Origin: an uncultured Pelagibacteraceae bacterium
GTDB lineage: Bacteria > Pseudomonadota > Alphaproteobacteria > Pelagibacterales > Pelagibacteraceae
NCBI GenBank assembly: GCA_902596675.1
Contig: CACJUO010000007.1
Location: 1-63,414, forward strand
Direction: 5' to 3'
DNA length: 63,414 nucleotides
Positions 17,717-26,428 of the stretch are shown here, piece by piece; within the stretch, counting starts at the first letter, position 1, and every line of letters begins with the position of its first letter. The position numbers and the translations under genes are program-made. Under the pieces are notes generated by a model. It was given only the letters and a program-made list of their open reading frames with translations, was not told the DNA's origin and searched no databases.

Positions 17717-18713
17717 AAATTCTGTTTCCTTCTTGATCAAATTTTAAAACTTTTTTATTGTTGATGTCAAAATTAATTGTCTCATTTATTGATGATTTAT
17801 AATTACCTTGAATTGACACAAGTATTTCTTGGTCTTTAAAATTTAAAGCAACTACTGTTTCAGAGCCTAGATTTTCAATTGAGATAATTTTGGCTGAGTG
17901 GTTACCATTTCCTATTGTAATATTCTCAGGTCTTATACCAAAAGTAGGTACATCATTCATTCCAAGTAAAGTTCCAGGCAGAATATTGATTTTTGGCGAA
18001 CCCAATCTTTGCGAAACATATATAGAATTTGGATTTTCATATATCTCTTCAGGAGTACCAATTTGCACCAAATGGCCTTCTTTTAAAACTCCAATTTTAT
18101 CTGCTAAAGTAGTGGCTTCTGCTTGATCATGTGTAACATAAAGTATTGTTGCATTTAGATTGGTTTGAATGTTTTTTAATTCAACCCTTAAACTCTCTCT
18201 TAATTTAGCATCTAGAGAGGATAACGGTTCATCCATCAAGTATAAATTTGGCTCACGAACTAGCGCACGTCCAATTGCAACTCTTTGCATCTCACCACCA
18301 GATAATTGTGTAGCTTTATTATTTAGCTTATTTGAAATCTTTAACATACTTGCAATATTCTCAACCTTAGTTTTAATTTCATCCTCAGGTAATTTTCTCA
18401 TTGGAGATCTTAAAGGGAATGCTAAATTTTCATAAACACTATAGTGAGGATATAAAGAGTATTGTTGAAACACAAAACAAACATCTCTTGATGCTGGTTG
18501 ATCTTCGGTTACGGACTCATCGTTAAATAGAATACTTCCCTTATCTATTTTCTCTAATCCAGCAATACATCTTAATGTAGTAGTTTTTCCAGCACCTGAG
18601 GGGCCTAATAAAACAAAAAACTGACCATCCTCAATGGTAAAATTTATATCATGTAAGGCCTCAATTTTTTTATTATAGGTTTTAGATAAATTTTTTAATT
18701 CTATTTTTGCCAT
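17706..18713 (-). CDS. Sugar/polyol ABC transporter ATP-binding protein (second of two)
   Basis: A 335-residue MalK/UgpC-type ATPase. Walker A is GPSGAGKTT (about 36-44), the signature is LSGGEMQR, Walker B is LYLMDEP, and the switch His is in YVTHDQAEA. A C-terminal TOBE-type domain (about 235-335) includes the FGIRPENI motif. It powers import through the two permeases encoded upstream. The operon carries two different ATPases side by side, as in the rhizobial glycerol importer GlpSTPQUV. They probably form a heterodimer. The gene shares one base with its neighbour. Confidence 0.93.
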   Translation of the reverse strand: MAKIELKNLSKTYNKKIEALHDINFTIEDGQFFVLLGPSGAGKTTTLRCIAGLEKIDKGSILFNDESVTEDQPASRDVCFVFQQYSLYPHYSVYENLAFPLRSPMRKLPEDEIKTKVENIASMLKISNKLNNKATQLSGGEMQRVAIGRALVREPNLYLMDEPLSSLDAKLRESLRVELKNIQTNLNATILYVTHDQAEATTLADKIGVLKEGHLVQIGTPEEIYENPNSIYVSQRLGSPKINILPGTLLGMNDVPTFGIRPENITIGNGNHSAKIISIENLGSETVVALNFKDQEILVSIQGNYKSSINETINFDINNKKVLKFDQEGNRIYER

Positions 18714-19795
18714 TAATTCATAAACTCACTTTTAAGAGATTTATCAGTCTCACCATCAAAAATAATTATGTTATCATTTGAGGGTTTTACTTGAACGTTT
18801 TCATTGATTTTAACATTTGTTGAAATATCAGTTTTTACTTTGATTTCTCCAAAATTAGTTTTAACAGTTACAATTTTTCTTGAGCCTAAATATTCAACTC
18901 CAAATACTGAACCTTTAAGACCACCTTCGTTAGTAAGAGATAAATTTTCAGGACGAATACCAAATGAGTTTTTTTTGCCTTTTGATATCTCATACTGTTT
19001 AGGTATATTAAAATTTGTCCCTTCTATATTTAAAGTCGACTGTTCATTGGAAATCCCTTGATCAATACTTATAAAATTCATTCCAGGGGAGCCAATAAAT
19101 GATGCTACAAATTTGGTAGCAGGTTTATTATAGATTACTGAAGGTTCATCAGCTTGTAAAATTTCACCACCATCCATTACGGCAATACGATCAGCTAATG
19201 ACATTGCCTCTAATTGATCGTGTGTTACATAAACAGTGGTAGCGCCAATATCGATGTGTAATTTCTTAAGTTCTAAACACATTAATTCTCTAAATTCTGC
19301 ATCCAAAGTACCTAAAGGCTCATCCATTAAAAATGCTTTTGGTCTTCTCACTAAAGCTCTACCAAGAGCTACACGTTGTCTATCTCCACCCGATAAAGAA
19401 GAAATGTTGGAGTTTAAAATATGATCAATTCTTAAAAGTTTTGCTGCTTCTTCAACTCTAGTTTTAATTTCACTTCTACTATAACCTTGCATTTTAAGTG
19501 GAAAAGATAGGTTATTTTTTACATTCATATGTGGATAGAGGGCAAACAATTGAAAAACGAAGGCAATATCTCTCTCAGATGCTCTTAACATTCCAACTTC
19601 TTCATCTCCTAAATAAATTTCTCCTGATGTTGGTAATTCTAATCCAGCAATCATTCTTAGAGTTGTTGTTTTTCCACATCCAGATGGGCCAAGCAAAACA
19701 AAAAACTCTTTATCATTAATTGTTAAATTAGAATTTTTAACTGCAGTGAAATCTCCAAATGATTTTTGTAAATTTACAATTTTAATTTTAGACAT
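18713..19795 (-). CDS. Sugar/polyol ABC transporter ATP-binding protein (first of two)
   Basis: A 360-residue MalK-type ATPase. Walker A is GPSGCGKTT, the signature LSGGDRQR, Walker B AFLMDEP and the switch His is in VTHDQLEA. A TOBE region with FGIRPENL follows. It is paralogous to the adjacent ATPase but clearly diverged in the C-terminal regulatory part. It follows the small membrane protein gene by one base and overlaps the next ATPase by one, so all are translated from one message. Confidence 0.93.
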   Translation of the reverse strand: MSKIKIVNLQKSFGDFTAVKNSNLTINDKEFFVLLGPSGCGKTTTLRMIAGLELPTSGEIYLGDEEVGMLRASERDIAFVFQLFALYPHMNVKNNLSFPLKMQGYSRSEIKTRVEEAAKLLRIDHILNSNISSLSGGDRQRVALGRALVRRPKAFLMDEPLGTLDAEFRELMCLELKKLHIDIGATTVYVTHDQLEAMSLADRIAVMDGGEILQADEPSVIYNKPATKFVASFIGSPGMNFISIDQGISNEQSTLNIEGTNFNIPKQYEISKGKKNSFGIRPENLSLTNEGGLKGSVFGVEYLGSRKIVTVKTNFGEIKVKTDISTNVKINENVQVKPSNDNIIIFDGETDKSLKSEFMN

Positions 19796-19796
19796 A

Positions 19797-19988
19797 TTAA
19801 TCCGGAAAGTGACTTGTGATTACGAAACCTATAGTTCCAACTAAAATTACAATAAATGAGTAAGTATACATCCACATTGCAAATGGTTGCAACAACATGA
19901 AAACTCCTAATAAAATTAATACTGTAGATAAATTTTCCCAGTAAACTCTTCTAAATATTTTTCTCATTAATGATTTTTCTTCTTGCAT
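19797..19988 (-). CDS. Small two-helix membrane protein of the ABC operon
   Basis: A 63-residue protein with a short basic N-terminus (MQEEKSLMRKIFRR) and two hydrophobic helices (about 19-35 and 40-57), ending SHFPD. The start is the ATG overlapping the permease stop. A longer in-frame version beginning at 20102 would lie inside the permease gene and is not credible. Rhizobial glycerol importers also carry a small membrane protein (GlpU), and similar short ORFs occur between permease and ATPase genes of alphaproteobacterial carbohydrate importers. It may be an accessory subunit. Its function is unknown. Confidence 0.8.
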   Translation of the reverse strand: MQEEKSLMRKIFRRVYWENLSTVLILLGVFMLLQPFAMWMYTYSFIVILVGTIGFVITSHFPD

Positions 19989-20932
19989 TATTTCCTCACT
20001 GCTCCAAAAGTAATACCTCTCAAAAGGTGTTTTCTTAAAATAATTGTAAAAATCATCACTGGTAATAAAAATAAAGTTGTACCAGCCCCAATAGCAGGCC
20101 AATCCAAACCTCCTTCTCCTATAATTGTCGGGATGAATGGTGGAGCTGTTTGTGCATTAAATTGAGTGAGGAGAACAGCAAATGCATATTCGTTCCATGA
20201 AAAAATCATGCAAAAGATTGCTGTTGCAGCAATACCGGTCATTGCTTGTGGAAGAACAACTTTAAAGAATGCTTGAAGTCTTGAGTATCCATCAATCATA
20301 GCTGCTTCTTCGTATTCTTTAGGAATTTCATCCATAAATCCTTTTAATAGCCAGACTGCTAAACTTAAATTTACGACTGTATATAATATGATCATTCCAA
20401 GGTGAGTATCTCCTAATCCTAATTTTCTATACATAATGAATATTGGAACAGCCACCGCTATTGGTGGAAACATCCTGGTAGAAAGAATAAAAAATAATAA
20501 ATCATCTTTCAATGGAACTCTAAATCTCGAGAAAGCATACGCCGCTAATGCACCCAAAAATACAGATGCGAAAGTTGACCCAAAGCCAATTATCATTGAA
20601 TTTGAGTATCTACCTAAAAATTTTGATGGTCCTGTTATGACCATTTCTCTACTTCTAACTAATTCTTCATACCAAGTTTCTGGAGCAGGCAAAGAGTCAA
20701 GATATTCCTGAGATTGCCTTGATCTATTAGTGAACAAGTTAACATATCCCTCTAAAGATGGTTCGAACAGTACTTCAGGTGGATAAGAAATTGCACTATT
20801 AACATTCTTAAAACTTGTCATTACCATCCAGGAAATAGGTATCAATGTTATTACTGTGTAAACAATAATAATTGTTGCAGCAAGTTTCTTTGAAAACGAT
20901 GAAGGTTCTAAATATGATCTGGATGTATCCAT
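19988..20932 (-). CDS. Sugar/polyol ABC transporter permease (MalG type)
   Basis: A 314-residue inner-membrane permease with six predicted helices. The EAA loop that docks the ATPase is present as EEAAMIDGYSRLQAFFKVVLP near residue 210. A periplasmic loop of about 70 residues between helices 1 and 2 is long for MalG-type permeases. It overlaps the MalF-type partner by one base. The substrate class is a small sugar or polyol, judged from the operon. Confidence 0.93.
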   Translation of the reverse strand: MDTSRSYLEPSSFSKKLAATIIIVYTVITLIPISWMVMTSFKNVNSAISYPPEVLFEPSLEGYVNLFTNRSRQSQEYLDSLPAPETWYEELVRSREMVITGPSKFLGRYSNSMIIGFGSTFASVFLGALAAYAFSRFRVPLKDDLLFFILSTRMFPPIAVAVPIFIMYRKLGLGDTHLGMIILYTVVNLSLAVWLLKGFMDEIPKEYEEAAMIDGYSRLQAFFKVVLPQAMTGIAATAIFCMIFSWNEYAFAVLLTQFNAQTAPPFIPTIIGEGGLDWPAIGAGTTLFLLPVMIFTIILRKHLLRGITFGAVRK

Positions 20933-21831
20933 CAGCGTTCCTTTATTTTATTCATTACTTTTACATAAACATTTCCAAAACCAAAAATAGTTACAAATAA
21001 AATGACAGCAAAAGCTGAACTGTAACCAGTTTTCCATTTTTCAAATGCTTCTCTTTTTAAATTTATTGAGGCAAGCTCTGTAGCTGAACCAGGGCCACCA
21101 GATGTAAGTTCAACGACCATGTCGAACATTTTGAAATTCTCAATCCCTCTAAATAACAAAGCCAATAATAAAAATGGTAATACAGATGGTAGTGTGATGT
21201 ATATAAATTGTTGCCATTTACTAGCTCTATCAACTTCAGCAGCCTCATATAAATAATTTGGAACTGATCTTAGACCGGCTAAACAAATCAACATTGTAAA
21301 AGGTGTCCACATCCAAGTATCAACTATAACTATCGACCAAGGTGCGAGTTCACTTGAACCAATCATATCAAAACTTCCAAAATCATAAAAAAAGTTTACT
21401 ACATAATTAAATAAACCTACTTGAGGATTATAAAGATAAGTCCAAAAAACACCCACAACAGCAGGCGATAACATCATTGGTAATACTATTAGTGTGGTTA
21501 ATAATTCATTACCTTTAAATTTCCTGTTCAATAATAAAGCCAAACCTAATCCAATTACTGCCTGAAGTAACAAAGTCCAAAACATAAAGTTTGCAGTAAC
21601 CTGCATTTTTTCCCATATGGCCTCTTTATTGAGAACTTTTATATAATTTTTTAAACCGACAAACTGTGGTTCTCTCCCAATTTTATTTGCGTAAAAATTT
21701 GTAAAAGACATTCTGATTGCATAAATCAAAGGATAAATATTTATCGCCAATAAAAGAAAGACAGATGGTCCAATGAAAAGCCATGCTACAGCCTTATCAG
21801 AAAGTCCTTTAAATTTTTTTTTAACGCTCAT
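20932..21831 (-). CDS. Sugar/polyol ABC transporter permease (MalF/UgpA type)
   Basis: A 299-residue inner-membrane permease with six helices and the EAA loop YEAAEVDRASKWQQFIYITLP near residue 197. It pairs with the MalG-type permease encoded immediately downstream. Its start follows a hairpin with a U-tract that separates it from the binding-protein gene, so it is probably expressed at a lower level than the binding protein. Confidence 0.93.
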   Translation of the reverse strand: MSVKKKFKGLSDKAVAWLFIGPSVFLLLAINIYPLIYAIRMSFTNFYANKIGREPQFVGLKNYIKVLNKEAIWEKMQVTANFMFWTLLLQAVIGLGLALLLNRKFKGNELLTTLIVLPMMLSPAVVGVFWTYLYNPQVGLFNYVVNFFYDFGSFDMIGSSELAPWSIVIVDTWMWTPFTMLICLAGLRSVPNYLYEAAEVDRASKWQQFIYITLPSVLPFLLLALLFRGIENFKMFDMVVELTSGGPGSATELASINLKREAFEKWKTGYSSAFAVILFVTIFGFGNVYVKVMNKIKER

Positions 21832-21842
21832 ATGATTTTTTT

Positions 21843-21881
21843 AAAAAAAAGGGGAGATATTACCCCCCCTTTTTTTTTTTT
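21843..21881 (-). terminator. GC hairpin flanked by A and T runs after the solute-binding-protein gene
   Basis: On the plus strand eight A and GGGG are followed by AGATATTA, seven C and twelve T. On the minus strand this is a G/C stem with an eight-base U-tract, placed between the binding-protein stop and the permease start. It fits a leaky intrinsic terminator that raises binding-protein mRNA relative to the permease mRNA. Confidence 0.8.
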
Positions 21882-21900
21882 ATATTTTTAAATATTAATG

Positions 21901-23205
21901 TTAAAGTTTTCCGTCTGCTTCAAATACTTCAACCCACTCTTCGATAATTTTATCTAGAGCGCCTTTAGCAGTTCCTTTTCCATTAACAACGTAATCATGA
22001 ATAGCTTCCTGCATAGGTAACATTAACTCAACAAATGTTGGTTCTTGCCAAAAATCTTTGACAATTCCCATTGAGTCTAAGAAACCTTGTGCATAAACTG
22101 TAGATGTAGGGAATGATGGTGAATTTAATACATCATTATGACATGAATATCCGCCTAAATCCCACCATTTTTGCTGTACATCTGGTCTTGCAAACCATTT
22201 AATATATTCTAATGCAAGATCTTGTTTATCTGAATATTTGACAACAGATATACCTTGTCCACCTAATGTTGCAGCAGCTACGTTTTGTTTTGGATTTGCA
22301 AAGAAACCACTAACTCTTCCGTCGCTATCTTCTTTAGAAACACCTGGCCAAAAAGCATACCAGTTCATTTGGAATGCTACTTGTCCTGATTTATATGCAT
22401 CTAAGTTTGCTACCATATAAGCATCTGAGTGTCCTGGAGGAGCACAGTCCTCATATAATTTTCTATAGAACTCTACAGCTTCTACTGCTTGCGGAGAATT
22501 GAAATAACCTTCCATATCGTAGGGTTTGTTTGGATTTTCATACTCCATACCCCATGCATACATAGCAGCAGTTACACCCATTGTAATACCTTCGGATCCA
22601 CGCTCTGTATTTATAGCAGCACCGTATCTTTTTTGACCATCAATTTCTCGTCCTTGGAAAAAAGTACACATGTCATATAGCTGATCCCAACTAGCAGGTA
22701 CACCTAAATCATAACCATGTTTCTTTTTGAATTCAGATTTAAGTTCAGGTCTATCAAACCAGTCTTTTCTATAAGCCCATGCTAATGCATCTCCCATAGC
22801 TGGTAGTGCATAATAGTTTTCACTTCCTTTTGGCCATGTTGAATACGCATAAACTGTTGCAGGTGAGAAATCGTTCATTGAAATTCCTTCTTTATCAAAA
22901 AAGTCATTCAATTTTACGTAGTGTCCATACACTGCACCAGCACCGATCCATTGTGAGTCACCAATTAACAAGTCAAAAGTTTTACCTTTGTTGTTAAGTT
23001 CGTTCAACATACGATCAGCAAAATTAGGCCATGGTACGAATTCGAAGTTAACATCTATTCCTGTCTCTGCTGTAAACTCTTTTGTAAGTTCTTGTAATGC
23101 ATTAGCAGGGTCCCAAGCGGCCCATCCTAATGTTATTGACTTAGCATTTGAATTTGCAGAAAAAGTAAATAGAGAAACAAACAATAAAATCATTATTTTT
23201 TTCAT
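21901..23205 (-). CDS. Sugar/polyol ABC transporter substrate-binding protein (family 1)
   Basis: A 434-residue periplasmic binding protein with signal peptide (about 1-21, ending SNA). I start it at the ATG preceded by AGGAG seven bases upstream. An in-frame start 15 codons earlier lacks the site and would spoil the signal peptide. The fold features are those of solute-binding family 1, with LGWAAWDPANALQELTKEF at the mature N-terminus. It begins an operon of two permeases, a small membrane protein, two ATPases and DhaLK. Glycerol-type, dihydroxyacetone or another short polyol or ketose is a reasonable ligand class. The divergent isomerase and dehydrogenase favour a substrate needing oxidation or isomerisation. 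Confidence 0.92.
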   Translation of the reverse strand: MKKIMILLFVSLFTFSANSNAKSITLGWAAWDPANALQELTKEFTAETGIDVNFEFVPWPNFADRMLNELNNKGKTFDLLIGDSQWIGAGAVYGHYVKLNDFFDKEGISMNDFSPATVYAYSTWPKGSENYYALPAMGDALAWAYRKDWFDRPELKSEFKKKHGYDLGVPASWDQLYDMCTFFQGREIDGQKRYGAAINTERGSEGITMGVTAAMYAWGMEYENPNKPYDMEGYFNSPQAVEAVEFYRKLYEDCAPPGHSDAYMVANLDAYKSGQVAFQMNWYAFWPGVSKEDSDGRVSGFFANPKQNVAAATLGGQGISVVKYSDKQDLALEYIKWFARPDVQQKWWDLGGYSCHNDVLNSPSFPTSTVYAQGFLDSMGIVKDFWQEPTFVELMLPMQEAIHDYVVNGKGTAKGALDKIIEEWVEVFEADGKL

Positions 23206-23321
23206 TTTATCTCCTATTAATTTAATTATTCTTAATAATAGTCTATCCAAGAAGACTTGTGCCTGCTAGTATTTTTTTTGTAAAAAATAGTTGGGTAAAA
23301 AATTAAAGAGAAAGGGGAATT

Positions 23322-24377
23322 ATGAACAAAATAAAAGGTCCTGCAATTTTCCTAGCACAATTTGTAGGCGAAGATGCACCGTTTAATTCTTTAGATAATA
23401 TTTGTAAATGGGCATCATCTCTTGGTTACAAAGGTATACAAATTCCAAGTTGGGACGGTAGATTAATTGATTTAAAAAAAGCATCTGAAAGTAAAGATTA
23501 TTGTGATGAGATTAAAGGAATTGCTAAATCACACAATTTAGAAATTACAGAATTATCAACTCACCTACAAGGTCAACTTGTTGCAGTACATCCTGCTTAT
23601 GACACTGCCTTTGATGGTTTTGCTGCACCTGAAGTAAGAGGAAATCCCAAAGCAAGACAAGAATGGGCTGTAAATCAATTAATGATGGCTGGAAAAGCAT
23701 CAAACAGTCTAGGAATAGATAAACATGTAACTTTTTCAGGAGCACTTGCTTGGCCTTATGTTTACCCTTGGCCTCAAAGACCTGAAGGGTTAATTGAAAA
23801 TGCATTTGATGAACTATCAAAAAGATGGAAGCCCATTCTTGATCACTTTGATAATAATGGGGTTGATTTATGTTATGAAATACATCCAGGTGAAGATCTT
23901 CATGATGGTGTAACTTTTGAAATGTTCTTAGAAAGAGTTGGTAATCATAAAAGATGTAATATGCTTTTTGATCCAAGTCATTATGTTCTACAACATCTGG
24001 ATTATTTAGCTCATATTGACATTTATCATGAGAAGATAAAAATGTTTCACGTTAAAGATGCTGAGTTAAATCCATCTGGAAAACAAGGAGTGTACGGTGG
24101 ATTTCAATCATGGGTAAATAGAGCTGGTAGATTTAGATCGCTTGGTGATGGACAAGTTGATTTTAAATCTATATTTTCAAAACTAACTTCATATGATTAT
24201 GATGGTTGGGCAGTTCTTGAATGGGAATGCTGCCTTAAACATCCAGAAGATGGAGCAAGAGAGGGAGCAGAATTTATTAAAAATCATATAATTAATACAA
24301 CAGAAAAAGCTTTTGATGATTTTGCAGGTAGCGGAACTGACCATGAAGCAAACAAAAAAATGCTTGGCATTAATTAA
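23322..24377 (+). CDS. Sugar phosphate isomerase/epimerase-like TIM-barrel protein
   Basis: A 351-residue member of the xylose-isomerase-like (AP endonuclease 2) superfamily, related to inosose dehydratase and sugar epimerases. Metal-site residues are visible as Glu in CYEIHPGED, Asp and His in LFDPSHYV, His in FHVKDAE and Glu in AVLEWECC. The start has a good ribosome-binding site (AAAGGGGAATT before ATG). It is divergent from the ABC importer operon and overlaps the Gfo/Idh/MocA gene by one base, so the two act together on the imported compound. The exact reaction is not known. Confidence 0.88.
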   Translation: MNKIKGPAIFLAQFVGEDAPFNSLDNICKWASSLGYKGIQIPSWDGRLIDLKKASESKDYCDEIKGIAKSHNLEITELSTHLQGQLVAVHPAYDTAFDGFAAPEVRGNPKARQEWAVNQLMMAGKASNSLGIDKHVTFSGALAWPYVYPWPQRPEGLIENAFDELSKRWKPILDHFDNNGVDLCYEIHPGEDLHDGVTFEMFLERVGNHKRCNMLFDPSHYVLQHLDYLAHIDIYHEKIKMFHVKDAELNPSGKQGVYGGFQSWVNRAGRFRSLGDGQVDFKSIFSKLTSYDYDGWAVLEWECCLKHPEDGAREGAEFIKNHIINTTEKAFDDFAGSGTDHEANKKMLGIN

Positions 24378-25531
24378 TGAATAGAAAAATACGCATCGGC
24401 ATGGTTGGTGGTGGTAAAGATGCTTTTATTGGAAGTGTCCACAGAATAGCTTTAAGACTTGATGGGTATTATGAATTAGTTGCTGGATCATTTTCATCAG
24501 ACTTTGAAAATTCAAAAGAAACTGGAAAAAATCTTGGTCTAGAAAATGATAGGATCTATAAAACCTATCAAGAGATGGCTGAAAAAGAGTCAACTAGAGC
24601 AGATGGTATTGATGTAGTTTCAATAGTAACTCCAAATCATTTACATGTACCTATTGCAAAAATTTTTGCAGAAAATGGGATTCATATTATTTGCGATAAG
24701 CCAATTGGTATGTCTAGTAAGGAAGCAATAGATCTTAAAAAGGTAATTGAAAGCAAAAAATTAATATTTGCTTTAACACATAATTACACTGGATATCCAA
24801 TGGTTCGACATGCCAGATCTTTAGTTCAAAAGGGAGACTTGGGTTCTTTAAGAGTTATTCAAGCTGAATATCCACAAGATTGGTTAACAACAAAAGCAGA
24901 GGATAGTGGATTAAAGCAAGCCGAATGGAGAACTGATCCCAATAGATCTGGTGCTGGTGGTTGTATAGGAGATATTGGAACTCATGCTTATAATTTGATT
25001 AGGTTTATAACTGGATTGGAGGTAGATGAAATTTCAGCTGATATTCATACATTTGTTGAAGGAAGAAAAGTAGATGATAATGCCCAAATAATGCTAAGAT
25101 TTAAAGGGGGTGCAAAAGGATCAATATGGTCAAGCCAAGTAGCAGTTGGAAATGAAAATAATCTTAAAATTAGAATATATGGAGAAAATGCTGGAATTGA
25201 GTGGAGACAAGAAGATCCAAATTACTTGAGTTATACTAAATTTGGTAGCCCTGCTCAAAACATTACAAGAGGAAGCAATATTACTAGTGATGAAGCTAAA
25301 AATGTAACAAGAATTCCCCAAGGTCATCCAGAAGGCTATTTAGAAGGTTTTGCTAATATTTATAGTGATGTTTACAAAGAGCTATCAGCTAATATTGATA
25401 GACAAGAATATGATAAGTCAAATAATTGTTATCCTACAATTGATGATGGAATTGATGGAATGAAGTTTATAGAAAACGTTATTAAGTCAAGTAAGAACAA
25501 TAGTAAATGGATCCAATTTAATTCTAATTAA
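24377..25531 (+). CDS. Gfo/Idh/MocA-family oxidoreductase
   Basis: A 384-residue NAD(P)-dependent dehydrogenase. The Rossmann motif VGGGKDAFIG is at residues 10-19, the conserved CDKPIGMSSKEA (the EKP-type catalytic Lys block) is near 110, and the substrate-side GDIGTHAYNL, with Asp and His, near 195. Family members oxidise ring or chain hydroxyls of sugars and inositols. The N-terminal GGGxxAFIGxVHR form belongs to a subgroup often encoded beside xylose-isomerase-like genes. It is co-translated with the isomerase. Together with the DhaKL operon it suggests oxidation, isomerisation and phosphorylation of a small polyol or sugar. Confidence 0.9.
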   Translation: MNRKIRIGMVGGGKDAFIGSVHRIALRLDGYYELVAGSFSSDFENSKETGKNLGLENDRIYKTYQEMAEKESTRADGIDVVSIVTPNHLHVPIAKIFAENGIHIICDKPIGMSSKEAIDLKKVIESKKLIFALTHNYTGYPMVRHARSLVQKGDLGSLRVIQAEYPQDWLTTKAEDSGLKQAEWRTDPNRSGAGGCIGDIGTHAYNLIRFITGLEVDEISADIHTFVEGRKVDDNAQIMLRFKGGAKGSIWSSQVAVGNENNLKIRIYGENAGIEWRQEDPNYLSYTKFGSPAQNITRGSNITSDEAKNVTRIPQGHPEGYLEGFANIYSDVYKELSANIDRQEYDKSNNCYPTIDDGIDGMKFIENVIKSSKNNSKWIQFNSN

Positions 25532-25590
25532 ATTTTGTTGATAAATATAATTAATAAAACCCATTTTGATCTTTTATTTTTTTTAATAAT

Positions 25591-25619
25591 TTGAAATCAA
25601 TTTTCTAGAATGATAAATT
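25591..25619 (+). promoter_or_regulatory. Candidate sigma-70 promoter of the 63-residue basic protein gene
   Basis: TTGAAA (25591-25596) and TAAATT (25614-25619) are separated by 17 bases. They match five and four of six consensus positions. Transcription would start near 25625, at the first leader hairpin. Confidence 0.45.
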
Positions 25620-25624
25620 ATCTT

Positions 25625-25666
25625 TACCATATCTCATGGTAAAAAAGAGACCGATATCGCATCGGT
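25625..25666 (+). promoter_or_regulatory. Two tandem hairpins in the leader of the 63-residue basic protein gene
   Basis: Hairpin 1 pairs TACCAT (25625-25630) with ATGGTA (25636-25641) across the loop ATCTC. Hairpin 2 pairs ACCGAT (25650-25655) with ATCGGT (25661-25666) across the loop ATCGC. The stems are both 6 bp and the five-base loops differ at one base. No U-tract follows either, so they are not terminators. I do not recognise a known riboswitch class. The rest of the 172-base gap holds only the candidate promoter and the ribosome-binding site. Confidence 0.5.
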
Positions 25667-25703
25667 TAAAAGCGAGTTTTGGAAAAACAAACAAGGAGAG
25701 TGT

Positions 25704-25895
25704 ATGAAAAGAATGCACAGAGTATTAAGTTCGTTTAGCCGAGGCTCAAAGAACGCTAGGCTAAATCAACTTATGTTTCGAAACTTGAAAACTGTAGAAA
25801 CTAATGCAAATGGCACAAGTGGATACGTTATCAAATCTGGAAAAAATTCAGGAGAAACATTAGGTCACTTAAAGAAAGAGGCTAAAAAGTTTTAG
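25704..25895 (+). CDS. Small basic protein of unknown function
   Basis: A 63-residue protein that I do not recognise. It is strongly basic: the first half holds MKRMHRVLSSFSRGSKNAR and it ends LGHLKKEAKKF. It has no signal peptide or membrane helix. It is preceded by a strong ribosome-binding site (AAGGAG seven bases before ATG), a hairpin-bearing leader and a candidate promoter, and is followed by a good terminator. It is therefore a self-contained transcription unit, which argues for a real gene. The charge suggests binding to RNA, DNA or ribosomes, which is inference. Confidence 0.75.
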   Translation: MKRMHRVLSSFSRGSKNARLNQLMFRNLKTVETNANGTSGYVIKSGKNSGETLGHLKKEAKKF

Positions 25896-25908
25896 CTTAA
25901 AGAATGAG

Positions 25909-25946
25909 ATATGGGGCAATCATATTTGTATGCCCCATATTTTTTC
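25909..25946 (+). terminator. Intrinsic terminator of the small basic protein gene
   Basis: ATATGGGGCA (25909-25918) pairs with TGCCCCATAT (25931-25940), followed by a run of T on the plus strand. The minus strand lacks a matching U-run, so it mainly ends the plus-strand unit, just before the convergent cupin gene. Confidence 0.88.
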
Positions 25947-25950
25947 CTTC

Positions 25951-26352
25951 CTATTTTACTGGTGTCATAATTTTTTGACCTTCAACTCCCATCGCAACAA
26001 CAATCGCTTTAACAGGAACATCTCCAATATTTTTTGATTCATGGACTACACCCACATCCTCTACAAATGCATCTCCAGCTTTATAGATATAGCTTTTACC
26101 TCCTTGGGTAAGCTCAATCTCTCCTTGCTGAATCATGATTAATACCGGAAAAGAGTGGGTATGAGGAACGACTGGACCTCCAACAGGAACGTTAAACTCA
26201 AAAGCAGTTATCTTTGCTTTGCCTGAAGGATATACTATATCGTTACCCATTCCAGTTTGACTTGTAGATATAATTCTCTTTACATGTCCATCAGCTAAAA
26301 CTGAATTATTTATAACAAATATTGCAAATAGAATGATTATTATTTTTTTCAT
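25951..26352 (-). CDS. Exported cupin-domain protein
   Basis: A 133-residue protein with signal peptide (about 1-20, ending LADG). A single cupin beta-barrel follows. The first motif GGPVVPHTHSFPVLIMIQQGE has two His and a Glu, and the second is near YKAGDAFVEDVGVVHE, giving a normal metal site. Exported small cupins of this kind often have no assigned function; some bind metal or quench small molecules. It ends just after the terminator of the convergent small basic protein gene and stands alone. Confidence 0.83.
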   Translation of the reverse strand: MKKIIIILFAIFVINNSVLADGHVKRIISTSQTGMGNDIVYPSGKAKITAFEFNVPVGGPVVPHTHSFPVLIMIQQGEIELTQGGKSYIYKAGDAFVEDVGVVHESKNIGDVPVKAIVVAMGVEGQKIMTPVK

Positions 26353-26428
26353 GTATTACCTTTCTGATTATAAGATAATAGAACACAAATATTTATTTAT
26401 ACGATATGACAAAAAAGGTTTTTAGAAA

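Noticed and set aside
17717..17740. TTG start of dhaL eight codons upstream
   Set aside because: AAGGA lies at correct distance before the internal ATG at 17716, and the extension is not part of the DhaL family start.
23206..23250. Longer start of the sugar-binding protein
   Set aside because: It has no ribosome-binding site and would bury the signal peptide; AGGAG precedes the ATG at 23205.
25532..25703. Known riboswitch (SAM, glycine or purine) in the largest intergenic gap
   Set aside because: The two short hairpins lack the conserved loop and junction sequences I know for these classes. The gap before bhmT, where a SAM riboswitch might be expected in SAR11, is outside the window.
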